A stretch of DNA of 64,000 nt, taken from Pseudomonas viridiflava (GTDB taxonomy: Bacteria; Pseudomonadota; Gammaproteobacteria; Pseudomonadales; Pseudomonadaceae). The stretch lies in the NCBI RefSeq assembly GCF_900582625.1, contig NZ_UTIQ01000001.1, positions 930,001 to 994,000 on the forward strand, read 5' to 3'. The notes beneath the pieces were generated by a model, which had not been told where the DNA came from, made no database searches, and saw nothing but the letters and a program-made list of their open reading frames with translations. Positions 53,988 through 63,352 of this stretch are shown here, one piece after another (the stretch's first letter is position 1; every line of letters starts with the position of its first letter). Made by a program: the position numbers and the translations under genes.

Positions 53988-55655
53988 TTACTCCATGACA
54001 TGGGGCGTGCTGCGCGCGACCAACGCTTCCACGTCCGCACCGCGCGGCAAGGTGCCGTAAGCGCGGCCGCCCTGGCCCAGGCGGCTGGCAATAAAGGCGT
54101 CAGACACCACCGCATTGCCGCTTTCCAGCAGCAGCTTGGCCTGCAGGCCAACGGCGACATCTTCGGTGAGCTGACGGGCGCGGTACTGGATGTCGGCGGT
54201 GTCGCGAAAGCCGGCCTTCAGCCCGTCGATATGCGCTTTCAGGCGCGCGTCGCCGTGGCCGTCGCCCAGCTCGTTGAACAACACGTCGAGCACGCCCGGC
54301 TCTTTCGACAACGCCCGCAATACGTCCAGGCACTGCACGTTGCCGGAGCCTTCCCACGTCGAGTTCACCGGCGCTTCGCGGTACAGGCGCGGCAGAATGC
54401 TGTCTTCCACATAACCGGCGCCGCCCATGCATTCGGCGGCTTCGTTGATCATGGCCGGCGCGCGTTTGCAGATCCAATACTTGCCCACGGCCGTTACTAG
54501 GCGGGCGAATTTGTCTTCGCCTTCGTCATGGGCGTTATCCAGCGCTTTGGCCATGCGCAGGCTCAGGGCGATAGCGGCTTCGCTTTCCAGGGCCAAATCG
54601 GCCAGCACGTTTTGCATCAAGGCGTGCTCGCTGAGGACGCGGCCGCCCACGGTGCGGTGTGCGCAGTGGTTGGCGGCCTGGCTCAGTGCCTGACGCATCA
54701 AGGCGCTGGAGCCGACCATGCAGTCGAAGCGGGTCATCGAGACCATTTCGATAATGGTCGGCACGCCGCGCCCTTCTTCGCCCAGCATCCACGCCAGCGC
54801 GCCGCGGTATTCCACTTCGCTGGAGGCGTTGGAGCAGTTGCCGAGTTTGTTCTTCAAGCGCTGGATGTAGAACTCGTTGCGCGTGCCATCCGGGCGATGG
54901 CGCGGCAGCAGGAAGCAGCTCAAGCCTTTGTCGGTTTGCGCCAGGGTGAGGAAGGCGTCGCACATCGGCGCCGAGCAAAACCATTTATGCCCGACCAGTT
55001 CGTACGCCTGACCGGGGCCGGGAACACCGACCGGATAAGCGCGGGTGGTGTTGGCGCGCACATCGGTGCCGCCTTGTTTTTCCGTCATCGCCATGCCAAT
55101 GGTGAGCCCGGCCTTCTGCGCCAGCGGCACGTTGCGCGGGTCGTATTGGGTGGCGAGCACTTTCGGTACCCACACCTCGGCGACGTCTGGCTGCATACGC
55201 AGCGCCGGCACGCTGGCGAAGGTCATGGTCAGCGGGCAGCCGGTGCCGGCTTCGGCCTGGCTGTGCATGTAGGTCATGGCGGCGCGGGCCACATGGGCGC
55301 CGGCGCGTGGGTCGGTCCAGGGCAACGACGGCAAGCCATGTTCCACCGCAGCCTTCATCAGCTCGTGGTAGGCGGGATGAAACTCCACCAGGTCGATGCG
55401 GTTGCCGTAGCGGTCGTGGCTTTTGAACACCGGTTTGTTTTCGTTGGCCAGAAAGCCTGCCGCCATCAGCGGGCCGCCAGCCAAAGCGCCGTAGGCATCG
55501 ATGCGGTCGTGCGCCCAGCCGCCGCCGAAGTGGCGCGTCCACTCCTGCAGCGGCAGGTCGGCGCGGTACAGGTTGATGCCGTCGAGCGACGGCGGCTGAT
55601 TGCTCACTTCGTGGGTTTCGGCAAACGCGGCGTAGTTATTAACGGCAGTGCTCAT
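53988..55655 (-). CDS. AidB-like acyl-CoA dehydrogenase-family flavoprotein
   Basis: A 555-residue member of the AidB branch of acyl-CoA dehydrogenases. Blocks are 'LYRADLPLQEWTRHFGGGWAHDRI', 'GMAMTEKQGGTDVRANTT', 'LVGHKWFCSAPMCDAFL' (FAD site), 'TRFDCMVGSSALMRQAL' and 'AAECMGGAGYVEDSILPRLYREAPVNSTWEGSGN'. E. coli AidB belongs to the adaptive response to alkylation and binds DNA. ATG 55655 overlaps the TetR stop (ATGA), so the two are coupled. The C-terminal DNA-binding helices of AidB seem to be present (about 440-555). Confidence 0.88.
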   Translation of the reverse strand: MSTAVNNYAAFAETHEVSNQPPSLDGINLYRADLPLQEWTRHFGGGWAHDRIDAYGALAGGPLMAAGFLANENKPVFKSHDRYGNRIDLVEFHPAYHELMKAAVEHGLPSLPWTDPRAGAHVARAAMTYMHSQAEAGTGCPLTMTFASVPALRMQPDVAEVWVPKVLATQYDPRNVPLAQKAGLTIGMAMTEKQGGTDVRANTTRAYPVGVPGPGQAYELVGHKWFCSAPMCDAFLTLAQTDKGLSCFLLPRHRPDGTRNEFYIQRLKNKLGNCSNASSEVEYRGALAWMLGEEGRGVPTIIEMVSMTRFDCMVGSSALMRQALSQAANHCAHRTVGGRVLSEHALMQNVLADLALESEAAIALSLRMAKALDNAHDEGEDKFARLVTAVGKYWICKRAPAMINEAAECMGGAGYVEDSILPRLYREAPVNSTWEGSGNVQCLDVLRALSKEPGVLDVLFNELGDGHGDARLKAHIDGLKAGFRDTADIQYRARQLTEDVAVGLQAKLLLESGNAVVSDAFIASRLGQGGRAYGTLPRGADVEALVARSTPHVME

Positions 55656-56293
55656 GGCAGTGACTCCTCGGCGGCAAGGGCGCGTAGACAAAAGGAAACA
55701 AGGGCGGCGCTGACGTCCGCCAATTGCAGAGCAGGCTCGCCCGCTTCGCGAGCGGCGCGGGCTTGGGGTGAAAGCGGACCGACCAGCGCTTCGCTGATGG
55801 CGCCCACCAGGCAGGCAGCGCTGACCGCCACCGACGAGGTTCGAAACGCGCCCGTGGCCACGCCCTGTTCGATGACGGTGCTGAGTTGGGCGGCGTACGC
55901 CTCGCGAAACTCGAGACGGCGTTCATCCACTTCCGGATCCACGGGTTCGGCGATCAGGGCGAATGCCAGCTGACGGCTTTGCCAGGCGCGGGCGGCGAAT
56001 TGCTCAAGGGCGCCGGCCAGGCGTTTTGGTTCGCTGCCCGGCAGTTGCAGCGCGCTGGCCATGGCGTCGACTTCACGCTGGCTGGCCCGGGCAAATACCT
56101 CGGCCGCCAGTTCGCCCTTGCCGCGAAAGTGCCGGTACAGGCTGCCCGTGGCGATGCCCACGCGCTCGGCGAGGGTTTGCATGGTTAAGGCGGCGAAACC
56201 GCCTTCCACCACCAGCAACAAGGCGCAGTCAAGGATGCGCTCGCGTTGCTCCTGATCGCGGTCAATGCGCGCGGCGCTGTGTCGGTAGGCCAT
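55652..56293 (-). CDS. TetR-family repressor of the AidB-like unit
   Basis: A 213-residue TetR-type regulator. The N-terminal domain holds 'ERILDCALLLVVEGGFAALTMQTLAERVGIATGSLYRHFRGKGEL' (about 18-62); the rest is the ligand domain. It is translated with the AidB-like gene (4-bp overlap). A perfect double palindrome sits 4 bp upstream of the start codon, so autoregulation of the two-gene unit is very likely. The inducer is unknown. Confidence 0.9.
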   Translation of the reverse strand: MAYRHSAARIDRDQEQRERILDCALLLVVEGGFAALTMQTLAERVGIATGSLYRHFRGKGELAAEVFARASQREVDAMASALQLPGSEPKRLAGALEQFAARAWQSRQLAFALIAEPVDPEVDERRLEFREAYAAQLSTVIEQGVATGAFRTSSVAVSAACLVGAISEALVGPLSPQARAAREAGEPALQLADVSAALVSFCLRALAAEESLP

Positions 56294-56296
56294 AGT

Positions 56297-56337
56297 CTGA
56301 ATCCTGATTCATTTGGCGCTAGTGAATCAGGATTCAG
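56297..56337. promoter_or_regulatory. Double-palindrome operator of the TetR/AidB operon
   Basis: CTGAATCCTGATTCA at 56,297-56,311 and its perfect inverse TGAATCAGGATTCAG at 56,323-56,337, 11 bp apart. Each half is itself a TGAATC-NN-GATTCA palindrome, so two dimers could bind 26 bp apart. It adjoins the regulator start. Confidence 0.8.
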
Positions 56338-56395
56338 AGCTTGGAAGAAGGGGCATTCTTGCCAAAAGAAAGGGGGCAACGGAGGCCCAACGACC

Positions 56396-56461
56396 TGTAG
56401 GAGCTAGCTTGCTAGCGAAGCTCTTGCGATTGCAGGGTTCGCTAGCAAGCTAGCTCCTACA
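56396..56461. repeat. Second-family REP pair between the TetR gene and ladS
   Basis: tgtaggagctagcttgctag at 56,396 and its inverse ctagcaagctagctcctaca ending at 56,461, with a spacer of about 18 nt. It is the 'gtaggagc...gct' REP family, also present as one arm at 2969. Confidence 0.88.
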
Positions 56462-56473
56462 CGGTCAGCCGAC

Positions 56474-58891
56474 TTAGGAAATCCGCGCCGGCGCTGGCGG
56501 TTCCAGGCTCAGCAGCCAGTCGTGCAGCAGCACTTGCAGCTGTTCGAATTTCACGGGCTTGGCCAGGTAGTCGCTCATGCCAGCGGCCAAACAGCGCTCG
56601 CGGTCGCCGCTGTGGCTGTGGGCGGTGATGGCCAGCACTGGCAACTCGGCGCAGTTGGACATCGCACGCAAGGCGCGGCAGGTGGCAAAGCCGTCCATGA
56701 CCGGCATCTGGCAGTCGAGCAGCACGGCGTCTACCGGCTCTCGGCGCAGCAGTTCAAGGGCATCGCTGCCGTTGTCGGCGCAGCGCACGCGGTAGCCGAG
56801 TTTGAGCAACATGCCGCGCATCACCAGTTGGTTGATGCCGTTGTCTTCCACCACCAACACCGTGCACTCCTCCGGCCGGCGCAGGGCCTGGCCACCGCCA
56901 CGGCGTGCTGGCTCACGGGACGGCGCGCTGGCGAGGTGGTTGCCGCTATTGGAGAGAAACAGCGGCACGGTGAGTTCGAAGTGACTGCCCTCGCCCACTT
57001 CCGAGGTGTGGCTCAAGCCGCCGCCCATCAGGCTGACCAGCTTGCGGCAAATCGCCAAACCCACGCCCAAGCCGCCGTATTCGCGGGTCATGGAGCCGTC
57101 GAGCTGGTGGAAGCGTTGGTACAGCGAGCCATCTTTCGGCGTGCTGAACCCGATGCCGCTGTCGATGACGCCGACCTTCAGCACCAACCCTTCGCGCCCC
57201 CGCTCCACCGCCGCCACGCGCAATGTCACGGCGCCGCCGGGGGTGAATTTGATCGCGTTGTCGAGCAGGTAACCGATGCATTGGCTGAGCTTGCCGGCGT
57301 CGCCTTCCAGGGTGTCGGGCAGGCTTTCGTCCATTTCCAGGGTGAAGCCCAGCCCTTTCTCTTCGGCACGCGGGGCGAACTGGCTGCGCAGTCCGCCAAA
57401 CAGACCGCGCAGGCTGAACGGCTCGCGCCATGGGTACAGCTTGCCGGCTTGCAGTTCGGTGAGCGTGAGGATGTCGCTGACCATGCGCATCATGTCGCGC
57501 GCCGAGGCGCTGGCGGTTTTTTGGTACTGCTCCAGCTCGACGTCCATGGGCACGGTTTGCATCAGTTCCAGCGAACCGATGACGCCGTTCATGGGAGTGC
57601 GCAGTTCATGGGTGACGGTGGCCAGGAATTCATCTTTGAGTCGGTTGCTGTTGGCCAATTCGAGGTTCAGGGTTTCCAGCTTGCGGCCCGAGTCATAAAG
57701 GATTCGCGCGCGCTCTTCTTTCATGGAATTGATGCGGTCGGCCAAGGCCAGCGACAGCAGCCCCACTTCAATCGCTGAGCCGATCTGGCTGGCGTACATG
57801 GTGAGGAACACGTTGGGCAGGTAGCCGAGCACCATCAAGGTGTTAATCACGCCGCCAATCAGGAAGGTGGTCCAGGCAAAGATGAAATAGCGCGCCACGC
57901 GCATGCCGCGTCGCCAGGCGATAAGCCCAGCGGAAAACACCACCACCGTGAACAGCAGCGCAAGGTACGTCGCCAGGCGCAGCGACACGCTGTAACTGAC
58001 CGTGAGCGCCAACACCATCACCAGCGCGCCAACGGCCATAAGCGCCAGCAACGTGCGGTCCACCCACGGACTGTGCTCGCCGGTGTGCAAAAAGGTGCGC
58101 GCGAACTGACAGCCGAACAGCGTCGCCGAGCCAATCAGGAACGGCGTGGAGGCGTTCGCCCACCACGGGTTGTCGGGCCAGAAATATTCGATGCCGGCGC
58201 CATTGACCGACACCTGATACAGCCCGAACGAGGCGATGTAGAGGATGTAATAGAGGTAGCTCGGGTCGCGCACGCTGAGGAAGATGAACAGGTTGTAAAT
58301 CAGCATGCCCAGCAGCACGCCGTAGATGATGCCGAGCAGGTAGATGCGCCCGGGCATCTGTTCCATGTACACCTTCGGTGACCACAGATTGAGCGGCGCC
58401 TGAATCGAGCCCTGACTTTGAATGCGCAGGTAAACGCGTTGCGGCTGATACGGCTGCAAGTTGATTTCGAACAGGTAGTTATTCTGTTTGATCTGCCGGC
58501 TGTCGAAGGGCAATGCATCGCCGGTGCGCTCGGCCAGTTGGAAGCCGCCGCGGCCATCGGGCAGATACAGGTCGAGATGATCGAGCGGCGGATACGCCAA
58601 TTCCAGCAGCCAGGGTTGCTGGCCGAGCAGCGCTTGCGGGCGGTAAGCGAGGTCGATACGCAGCCAGAACACCGAGTGCGAGTAACCGGAGTTGAGCACC
58701 GGTTTGTCGTGGCGACGGAAGTTGGCTTGCAGTGCCGGCGAGGTGATGTCGTTGATGGTGGCGTCGCCGCGCACATCCTCGAACACGTCCATTTCCTGAC
58801 CGAGCACGAGCTGGGTGGTGTACTCGTCGAATTCGACCGCGTGGGCCAGGTTCGCCAGTAAACACAGAACAAGTAGAAGACCGTAGCGCAT
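56474..58891 (-). CDS. ladS: LadS-type hybrid sensor histidine kinase (7TMR-DISM)
   Basis: An 805-residue hybrid kinase. A signal peptide (about 1-19) is followed by the 7TMR-DISMED2 sensor domain (about 25-165) and seven helices (about 180-385). HisKA carries His428 in THELRTPMNG; the ATPase domain shows DNAIKF, DSGIGF and GGLGVGLAI; a receiver domain has Asp726 in LLDCQMPVMDG. In P. aeruginosa LadS feeds the Gac/Rsm cascade that favours biofilm. Position between the tetR gene and thiD agrees with that. ATG 58891 is preferred to TTG 58903. Confidence 0.9.
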   Translation of the reverse strand: MRYGLLLVLCLLANLAHAVEFDEYTTQLVLGQEMDVFEDVRGDATINDITSPALQANFRRHDKPVLNSGYSHSVFWLRIDLAYRPQALLGQQPWLLELAYPPLDHLDLYLPDGRGGFQLAERTGDALPFDSRQIKQNNYLFEINLQPYQPQRVYLRIQSQGSIQAPLNLWSPKVYMEQMPGRIYLLGIIYGVLLGMLIYNLFIFLSVRDPSYLYYILYIASFGLYQVSVNGAGIEYFWPDNPWWANASTPFLIGSATLFGCQFARTFLHTGEHSPWVDRTLLALMAVGALVMVLALTVSYSVSLRLATYLALLFTVVVFSAGLIAWRRGMRVARYFIFAWTTFLIGGVINTLMVLGYLPNVFLTMYASQIGSAIEVGLLSLALADRINSMKEERARILYDSGRKLETLNLELANSNRLKDEFLATVTHELRTPMNGVIGSLELMQTVPMDVELEQYQKTASASARDMMRMVSDILTLTELQAGKLYPWREPFSLRGLFGGLRSQFAPRAEEKGLGFTLEMDESLPDTLEGDAGKLSQCIGYLLDNAIKFTPGGAVTLRVAAVERGREGLVLKVGVIDSGIGFSTPKDGSLYQRFHQLDGSMTREYGGLGVGLAICRKLVSLMGGGLSHTSEVGEGSHFELTVPLFLSNSGNHLASAPSREPARRGGGQALRRPEECTVLVVEDNGINQLVMRGMLLKLGYRVRCADNGSDALELLRREPVDAVLLDCQMPVMDGFATCRALRAMSNCAELPVLAITAHSHSGDRERCLAAGMSDYLAKPVKFEQLQVLLHDWLLSLEPPAPARIS

Positions 58892-59071
58892 GCTGCCCCG
58901 CAAAGGCCTGGCGGTTGACGTCGGAGCCCCATCTCCGTAAGTGACGTCACCTGCCGACCTGATTTATTCAAAAATGGGGGCCACTCTAGCATAGCCGCCC
59001 TACGCTGAAAGCCGCCCCCAGCAAGGCATCGCGAGTGCCAGCAGCGATACTGGCCACCTGTTTGAGGGGAA

Positions 59072-59087
59072 AATGGGGTGCCCCATT
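59072..59087. other. 16-bp palindrome in the ladS-thiD divergent region
   Basis: AATGGGG-TG-CCCCATT, 7-bp arms around 2 bases, about 90 bp before thiD. It could be an operator. No TPP riboswitch motif is seen before thiD. Confidence 0.4.
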
Positions 59088-59173
59088 GGTGTCATCTGCC
59101 ATCTCACTACTCACCCTGTGAACAGAGCGCCCGCCTGGGGCAAAAAAGGTGAAAAGTGATAAGCTCGCGCACC

Positions 59174-59971
59174 ATGACTACCTATACCTCCCGCCCCGTT
59201 GTTCTCTGCCTTTCCGGTCACGACCCGAGTGGCGGCGCCGGTCTTCAGGCCGATATCGAAGCCCTGCTTGCGCAAGGCTGCCATGCCGCTCCGGCGGTAA
59301 CCGCGTTGACCGTGCAAGACACCGTCAACGTCAGCGACTTCCGCGTGCTCGACCGCGAATGGGTGCTGGCCCAGGCCCATGCCGTGATCGCCGACATGCC
59401 GGTGGCAGCCGTCAAGCTGGGCATGCTCGGCTCGGTGCAGATGGTCGAAACCGTGCTGGAAATCATGCAGAAACTGCCCGGCGTTCCCCTGGTATGCGAC
59501 CCCGTGCTGCGAGCCGGCGGCGGCGGCGCGTTGGGCAAGGATGAAGTGGGCTTCGCCATGCGCGAGCGCTTGCTGCCGGTGGCCACCATCGCCACGCCTA
59601 ACCTGCCCGAAGCGCGCATTCTCGCCGAACTGCCAGAAGGCACGGCCGATGAGTGCGCGGCTAAACTTCTGCCGTTCTGCCAGCACCTGCTGATCACCGG
59701 CGGGCATGGTGACGAAGCGCAAATACACAACCGTCTTTACAGCCGCGACGGCAGCCAGCACACCTTCACCTGCGAACGCCTGCCCGGCAGTTATCACGGC
59801 TCGGGCTGCACCTTGGCCAGCACCCTCGCCGGCCGGCTCGCTCAGGGCGAAGAGCTGGTGAGCGCGGTGCAGTCGGCGCTGGCCTATACCTGGCGCACCT
59901 TGCGCGATGCCGAGCAGTTGGGCCGTGGCCAGTACGTGCCGCGCCGCTTGCCGCTGGACTTCAACTCGTGA
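59174..59971 (+). CDS. thiD: Hydroxymethylpyrimidine (phosphate) kinase ThiD
   Basis: A 265-residue ribokinase-fold enzyme of thiamine synthesis. '[20 protein letters not shown]' is the N-terminal signature, '[18 protein letters not shown]'-type and '[21 protein letters not shown]' contain the ATP site and the catalytic GSGC-type anion hole. ATG 59174 opens MTTYTSRP. It overlaps thiE by 4 bp. The protein phosphorylates HMP and HMP-P for ThiE. Confidence 0.95.
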   Translation: MTTYTSRPVVLCLSGHDPSGGAGLQADIEALLAQGCHAAPAVTALTVQDTVNVSDFRVLDREWVLAQAHAVIADMPVAAVKLGMLGSVQMVETVLEIMQKLPGVPLVCDPVLRAGGGGALGKDEVGFAMRERLLPVATIATPNLPEARILAELPEGTADECAAKLLPFCQHLLITGGHGDEAQIHNRLYSRDGSQHTFTCERLPGSYHGSGCTLASTLAGRLAQGEELVSAVQSALAYTWRTLRDAEQLGRGQYVPRRLPLDFNS

Positions 59972-60594
59972 CGTTGCGCGGCCTGTACGCCATCACCGAC
60001 AGCCAATTACTGGCCGGTGGCAAGCTGCTGCCGTATGTGGAAGCCGCCCTCGACGGTGGCGCCACGCTGCTGCAATACCGGGACAAAAGCAGCGACGAAG
60101 CCCGTCGCCTGCGCGAAGCCCAAGCGCTGAAAAACCTCTGCGAGCGCTACGGTGCCCACCTGTTGATTAATGACGATGCCGAGCTTGCTGCGCGCTTGGG
60201 CGTTGGCGTGCACTTGGGCCAGGGCGACGGCTCGTTGTCCGCCGCTCGCGCACTGCTGGGTCGTAAAGCCATCATTGGCGGTACTTGCCTGGCGCAGCTT
60301 GAACTGGCCCAGCAGGCCGCCCGCGAAGGCGCCAGTTACGTAGCTTTCGGCCGTTTCTTCAACTCGCAGACCAAGCCGGGCGCCCCGGCTGCCACCCTGG
60401 AGTTGGTGCAGCAAGCGCGCGCCAGCGTGCAATTGCCGATCTGCGCCATTGGCGGTATCGACCCGGAAAATGCCGCACCTCTGGTGGCCGGCGGGGTCAG
60501 TTTGTTAGCCGTCATTCACGCCCTGTTCAGCGCCGACAACGCCCAGGAAGTGAACCGCCGCGCCCGCGCCTTCAGCGCCCTGTTTCAGTCGTAA
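59968..60594 (+). CDS. thiE: Thiamine-phosphate synthase ThiE
   Basis: A 208-residue TIM-barrel enzyme that joins HMP-PP and THZ-P. '[12 protein letters not shown]' , '[23 protein letters not shown]' and '[17 protein letters not shown]' plus '[20 protein letters not shown]' form the active site. GTG start at 59968 inside the thiD stop (GTGA), which couples translation. Confidence 0.95.
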   Translation: MTLRGLYAITDSQLLAGGKLLPYVEAALDGGATLLQYRDKSSDEARRLREAQALKNLCERYGAHLLINDDAELAARLGVGVHLGQGDGSLSAARALLGRKAIIGGTCLAQLELAQQAAREGASYVAFGRFFNSQTKPGAPAATLELVQQARASVQLPICAIGGIDPENAAPLVAGGVSLLAVIHALFSADNAQEVNRRARAFSALFQS

Positions 60595-60663
60595 CCGTCG
60601 AATTCCAGTGCGCCGGCAGGTCAGCCTGCCCGCCGCCATCTGTTCAGTTAAAGGAGTCTGCCC

Positions 60664-61953
60664 ATGACCCAGTCCCGTTCCGAAGCCCTGTTCGCCAGCG
60701 CGCAAAAACACATTCCCGGCGGCGTTAACTCGCCCGTGCGCGCATTCCGCAGCGTCGGCGGCACGCCGTTGTTCTTCAAGCACGCGGCCGGCGCCTATGT
60801 GATGGATGAAGACAACAAGCAGTACGTTGACTACGTGGGCTCGTGGGGCCCGATGATTCTCGGCCACAGCCACCCGGACGTGCTGGAAGCGGTGCGCAAG
60901 CAGCTCGAACACGGCCTGTCGTATGGCGCGCCAACCGCCATGGAAACCGAAATGGCAGAGCTGGTGTGCTCGATCGTGCCGTCGATGGAAATGGTGCGCA
61001 TGGTCAGCTCCGGCACCGAAGCGACCATGAGCGCCATCCGCCTGGCTCGGGGCTTCACCGGCCGCGACAGCATCATCAAATTCGAAGGCTGCTACCACGG
61101 CCACTCCGACAGCCTGCTGGTGAAAGCCGGCTCTGGCGCCCTGACTCAAGGCGTACCCAGTTCGGCCGGCGTACCGGCGGCCTTCGCCAAACACACCCTG
61201 ACCCTGCCGTTCAACGACATCGGCGCCGTGGAGCAAATGCTCAGCGAAGTGGGCAACGAGGTGGCGTGCATCATCGTTGAGCCCGTGGCCGGCAACATGA
61301 ACTGCGTGCCGCCCGCGCCTGGCTTTCTTGAAGGCCTGCGCGAGCAGTGCGACAAACACGGCGTGGTGCTGATTTTTGACGAAGTGATGACGGGTTTCCG
61401 TGTGGCCCTTGGCGGTGCCCAGGCGCATTACGGCGTAACGCCGGACCTGTCCACGTTCGGCAAGATCATCGGCGGCGGCATGCCGGTCGGCTGCTTCGGC
61501 GGCAAGCGCGAGATCATGCAGCAGATCGCCCCGCTCGGCCCGGTGTACCAAGCCGGCACGCTGTCGGGTAACCCGCTGGCGATGGCGGCCGGTTTGACCA
61601 CGCTGAACCTGATTCGCCGTCCGGGCTTTCACGACGAACTCACCGCCTACACCAGCCGCATGCTCGATGGGCTGCAACAACGCGCCGACGCGGCCGGTGT
61701 GCCGTTCGTAACGACGCAGGCGGGTGGCATGTTCGGCCTGTACTTCAGCGGCGCTGATGACATCGTCACCTTTGACGACGTGATGGGCAGCGATTCCGAG
61801 CGCTTCAAGAAATTTTTCCACCTGATGCTGGAAGGCGGCGTGTACCTGGCGCCGAGCGCCTTCGAAGCCGGCTTTACCTCCATCGCCCATGGCGACAAAG
61901 AGCTGCAAATTACCCTCGACGCCGCCGAGCGCGCCTTCGCGGCCCTGCGCTGA
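60664..61953 (+). CDS. hemL: Glutamate-1-semialdehyde 2,1-aminomutase HemL
   Basis: A 429-residue PLP enzyme that makes 5-aminolevulinate from glutamate semialdehyde, start of haem synthesis. '[12 protein letters not shown]' is the gating N-terminus, '[21 protein letters not shown]' and '[18 protein letters not shown]' bind cofactor, '[11 protein letters not shown]' and the PLP lysine in '[14 protein letters not shown]' follow. AAAGGAG precedes the ATG. The next gene starts within its stop codon. Confidence 0.96.
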   Translation: MTQSRSEALFASAQKHIPGGVNSPVRAFRSVGGTPLFFKHAAGAYVMDEDNKQYVDYVGSWGPMILGHSHPDVLEAVRKQLEHGLSYGAPTAMETEMAELVCSIVPSMEMVRMVSSGTEATMSAIRLARGFTGRDSIIKFEGCYHGHSDSLLVKAGSGALTQGVPSSAGVPAAFAKHTLTLPFNDIGAVEQMLSEVGNEVACIIVEPVAGNMNCVPPAPGFLEGLREQCDKHGVVLIFDEVMTGFRVALGGAQAHYGVTPDLSTFGKIIGGGMPVGCFGGKREIMQQIAPLGPVYQAGTLSGNPLAMAAGLTTLNLIRRPGFHDELTAYTSRMLDGLQQRADAAGVPFVTTQAGGMFGLYFSGADDIVTFDDVMGSDSERFKKFFHLMLEGGVYLAPSAFEAGFTSIAHGDKELQITLDAAERAFAALR

Positions 61954-62603
61954 TGCAATACAGCACCGCCGCGTCCGATGCGTTGTTGGCCCTGGCCTGT
62001 CTGGCCAGCGTGCTGGGCATTTGGCGTAGCCGGCGCTGGGGCGAGAAACCGTTGCGCGGCACCTGGCTGGCGGTGATCGCGGCCTTGCTGGTGACCGGCG
62101 TCACAGCGGCAGTGGGCGTACTGCATTTCGGCGTGAACGAAAGCTGGCAACCCTTGCACGCCAGACTCAGCCAGGCGAGCAGCCTGCTCGCCCTTCCAGC
62201 CCTCGGCGTGGCGGCGCTGACGCTGGTGCGCGGCTGGCATTGGCAGCGGTTGGGGTGGTGCTGGGTGATCATCAGCCTCAGCGTTTTGTTCGAAGGTGCC
62301 AAACGCTGGGGATTGCTTGGCAGCTACACACTGCTGCTCAACCTAGTCACGTTGCTGATGCTGCTTTACGCGGGCGTTACGCAAGGCGGTAAAGCGCTGC
62401 CAGCGGCAGTGGTTGCGGTGACGCTGTTTATCGTCGCGGGACTGATGGTCGGCACTCAGGGAAACTTCGGGCCGCTTCTGCGGGTCGACTTGTTTCATGG
62501 GCTGCTTAGCGTTGCGTATCCGCTGTTGGCCTGGTTGCTGCTGCACCTGCACGGCCGCCAGGGTGTGACAGAGGGGACACAAAAGTCGGTAAACACTTTG
62601 TAA
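61953..62603 (+). CDS. Integral membrane protein of unknown function after hemL
   Basis: A 216-residue protein with six to seven hydrophobic segments and almost no loops (e.g. 5-25, 38-60, 72-90, 100-118, 125-142, 150-170, 178-200). The ATG shares one base with the hemL stop (TGATG). A similar gene follows hemL in P. aeruginosa. Charged residues in the membrane (LFEGAKRWG) are unusual. No transporter family is recognised. Confidence 0.75.
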   Translation: MQYSTAASDALLALACLASVLGIWRSRRWGEKPLRGTWLAVIAALLVTGVTAAVGVLHFGVNESWQPLHARLSQASSLLALPALGVAALTLVRGWHWQRLGWCWVIISLSVLFEGAKRWGLLGSYTLLLNLVTLLMLLYAGVTQGGKALPAAVVAVTLFIVAGLMVGTQGNFGPLLRVDLFHGLLSVAYPLLAWLLLHLHGRQGVTEGTQKSVNTL

Positions 62604-62693
62604 CGGGCGCCCGGCTTATTCCATAATGCGCGGGCCGTCGCGTTCCGTCGGCCGGGCCTGGCCCGCACTGTTTGATGAGGCGTGTTGATTGTT

Positions 62694-63242
62694 ATGAATT
62701 GCATCGGCCGCACCCTGTCCCTGGGCTGCCTGTTGCTTTTGCTGCCACTGGTTGCATCGGCGGGCGGCAACTCCTTGCTGATTCCGGCCGCTGGCCGCTG
62801 TTCGCTCAACACCCTTCCTGAAGACCAGGCGGAAGCCTTGGCCTCCTGCCAGCAAGCTGCTCAAAGTGGCGACCCCGAAGCCCAATACGAACTTGGCGAG
62901 TATTACTACGATGGCCAACGCACGCCGCGTGACTTGCCGCAGGCGTTAACCCTGTTCGAGCAAGCGTCGCTGCAAGGCCACGCGCAAAGCCAGTATCGGT
63001 TGGGAATGATGTTCTTCCGCGGCGAAGGCGTGCCGGCCAACAATGTGCAGGCGTATATCGTGCTGAAGATGGCGGCGGTAAACGGTGCCGAAGATGCGTT
63101 GGATACGGCCGACCAGGTCGCCGCGCAAATGCCCCGCGAGCAGTTGGAGATCGCCACGCAGGTGCTGGGGCAGATTTTTCGTAATTACTTGATTGAGTTG
63201 CAGACGGCGGACGGTGGTTCGCCGTTTGCGCCACTCCCCTAA
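62694..63242 (+). CDS. Exported Sel1/TPR-like repeat protein
   Basis: A 182-residue protein with a signal peptide (about 1-23, ending LVASA-GGN) and two to three Sel1 repeats ('AQYELGEYYYDGQRTPRDLPQALTLFEQAS', 'SQYRLGMMFFRGEGVPANNVQAYIVLKMAA'). Paired cysteines flank residues 35-52. The start is uncertain: ATG 62694 lies 13 bp from GAGG, while GTG 62682 or TTG 62685 lie closer; all give the same mature protein. Periplasmic, function unknown. Confidence 0.83.
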   Translation: MNCIGRTLSLGCLLLLLPLVASAGGNSLLIPAAGRCSLNTLPEDQAEALASCQQAAQSGDPEAQYELGEYYYDGQRTPRDLPQALTLFEQASLQGHAQSQYRLGMMFFRGEGVPANNVQAYIVLKMAAVNGAEDALDTADQVAAQMPREQLEIATQVLGQIFRNYLIELQTADGGSPFAPLP

Positions 63243-63243
63243 A

Positions 63244-63271
63244 AGCATCGCGGCTGAAGCCGCTCCCATAG
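63244..63271. repeat. Single REP arm after the Sel1-like gene
   Basis: gcatcgcggctgaagccgct plus cccatagg, the same family as at 11.76 kb, without an inverse partner nearby. Confidence 0.8.
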
Positions 63272-63308
63272 GGAGTTGAGTCCTCGGCACGGTGTAATCA
63301 TCTACACA

Positions 63309-63338
63309 CAAAAAGGGCGCCTCACGGCGCCCTTTTTG
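63309..63338. terminator. Bidirectional terminator between the Sel1-like gene and hemE
   Basis: Stem AAAAAGGGCGCC / GGCGCCCTTTTT with a short TCAC loop. It serves both convergent genes. Confidence 0.95.
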
Positions 63339-63352
63339 TTTGGCCTATCACC

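Noticed and set aside
59090..59173. TPP riboswitch before thiD
   Set aside because: No CUGAGA or ACCUGAUC-like motifs; only a 16-bp palindrome is seen.
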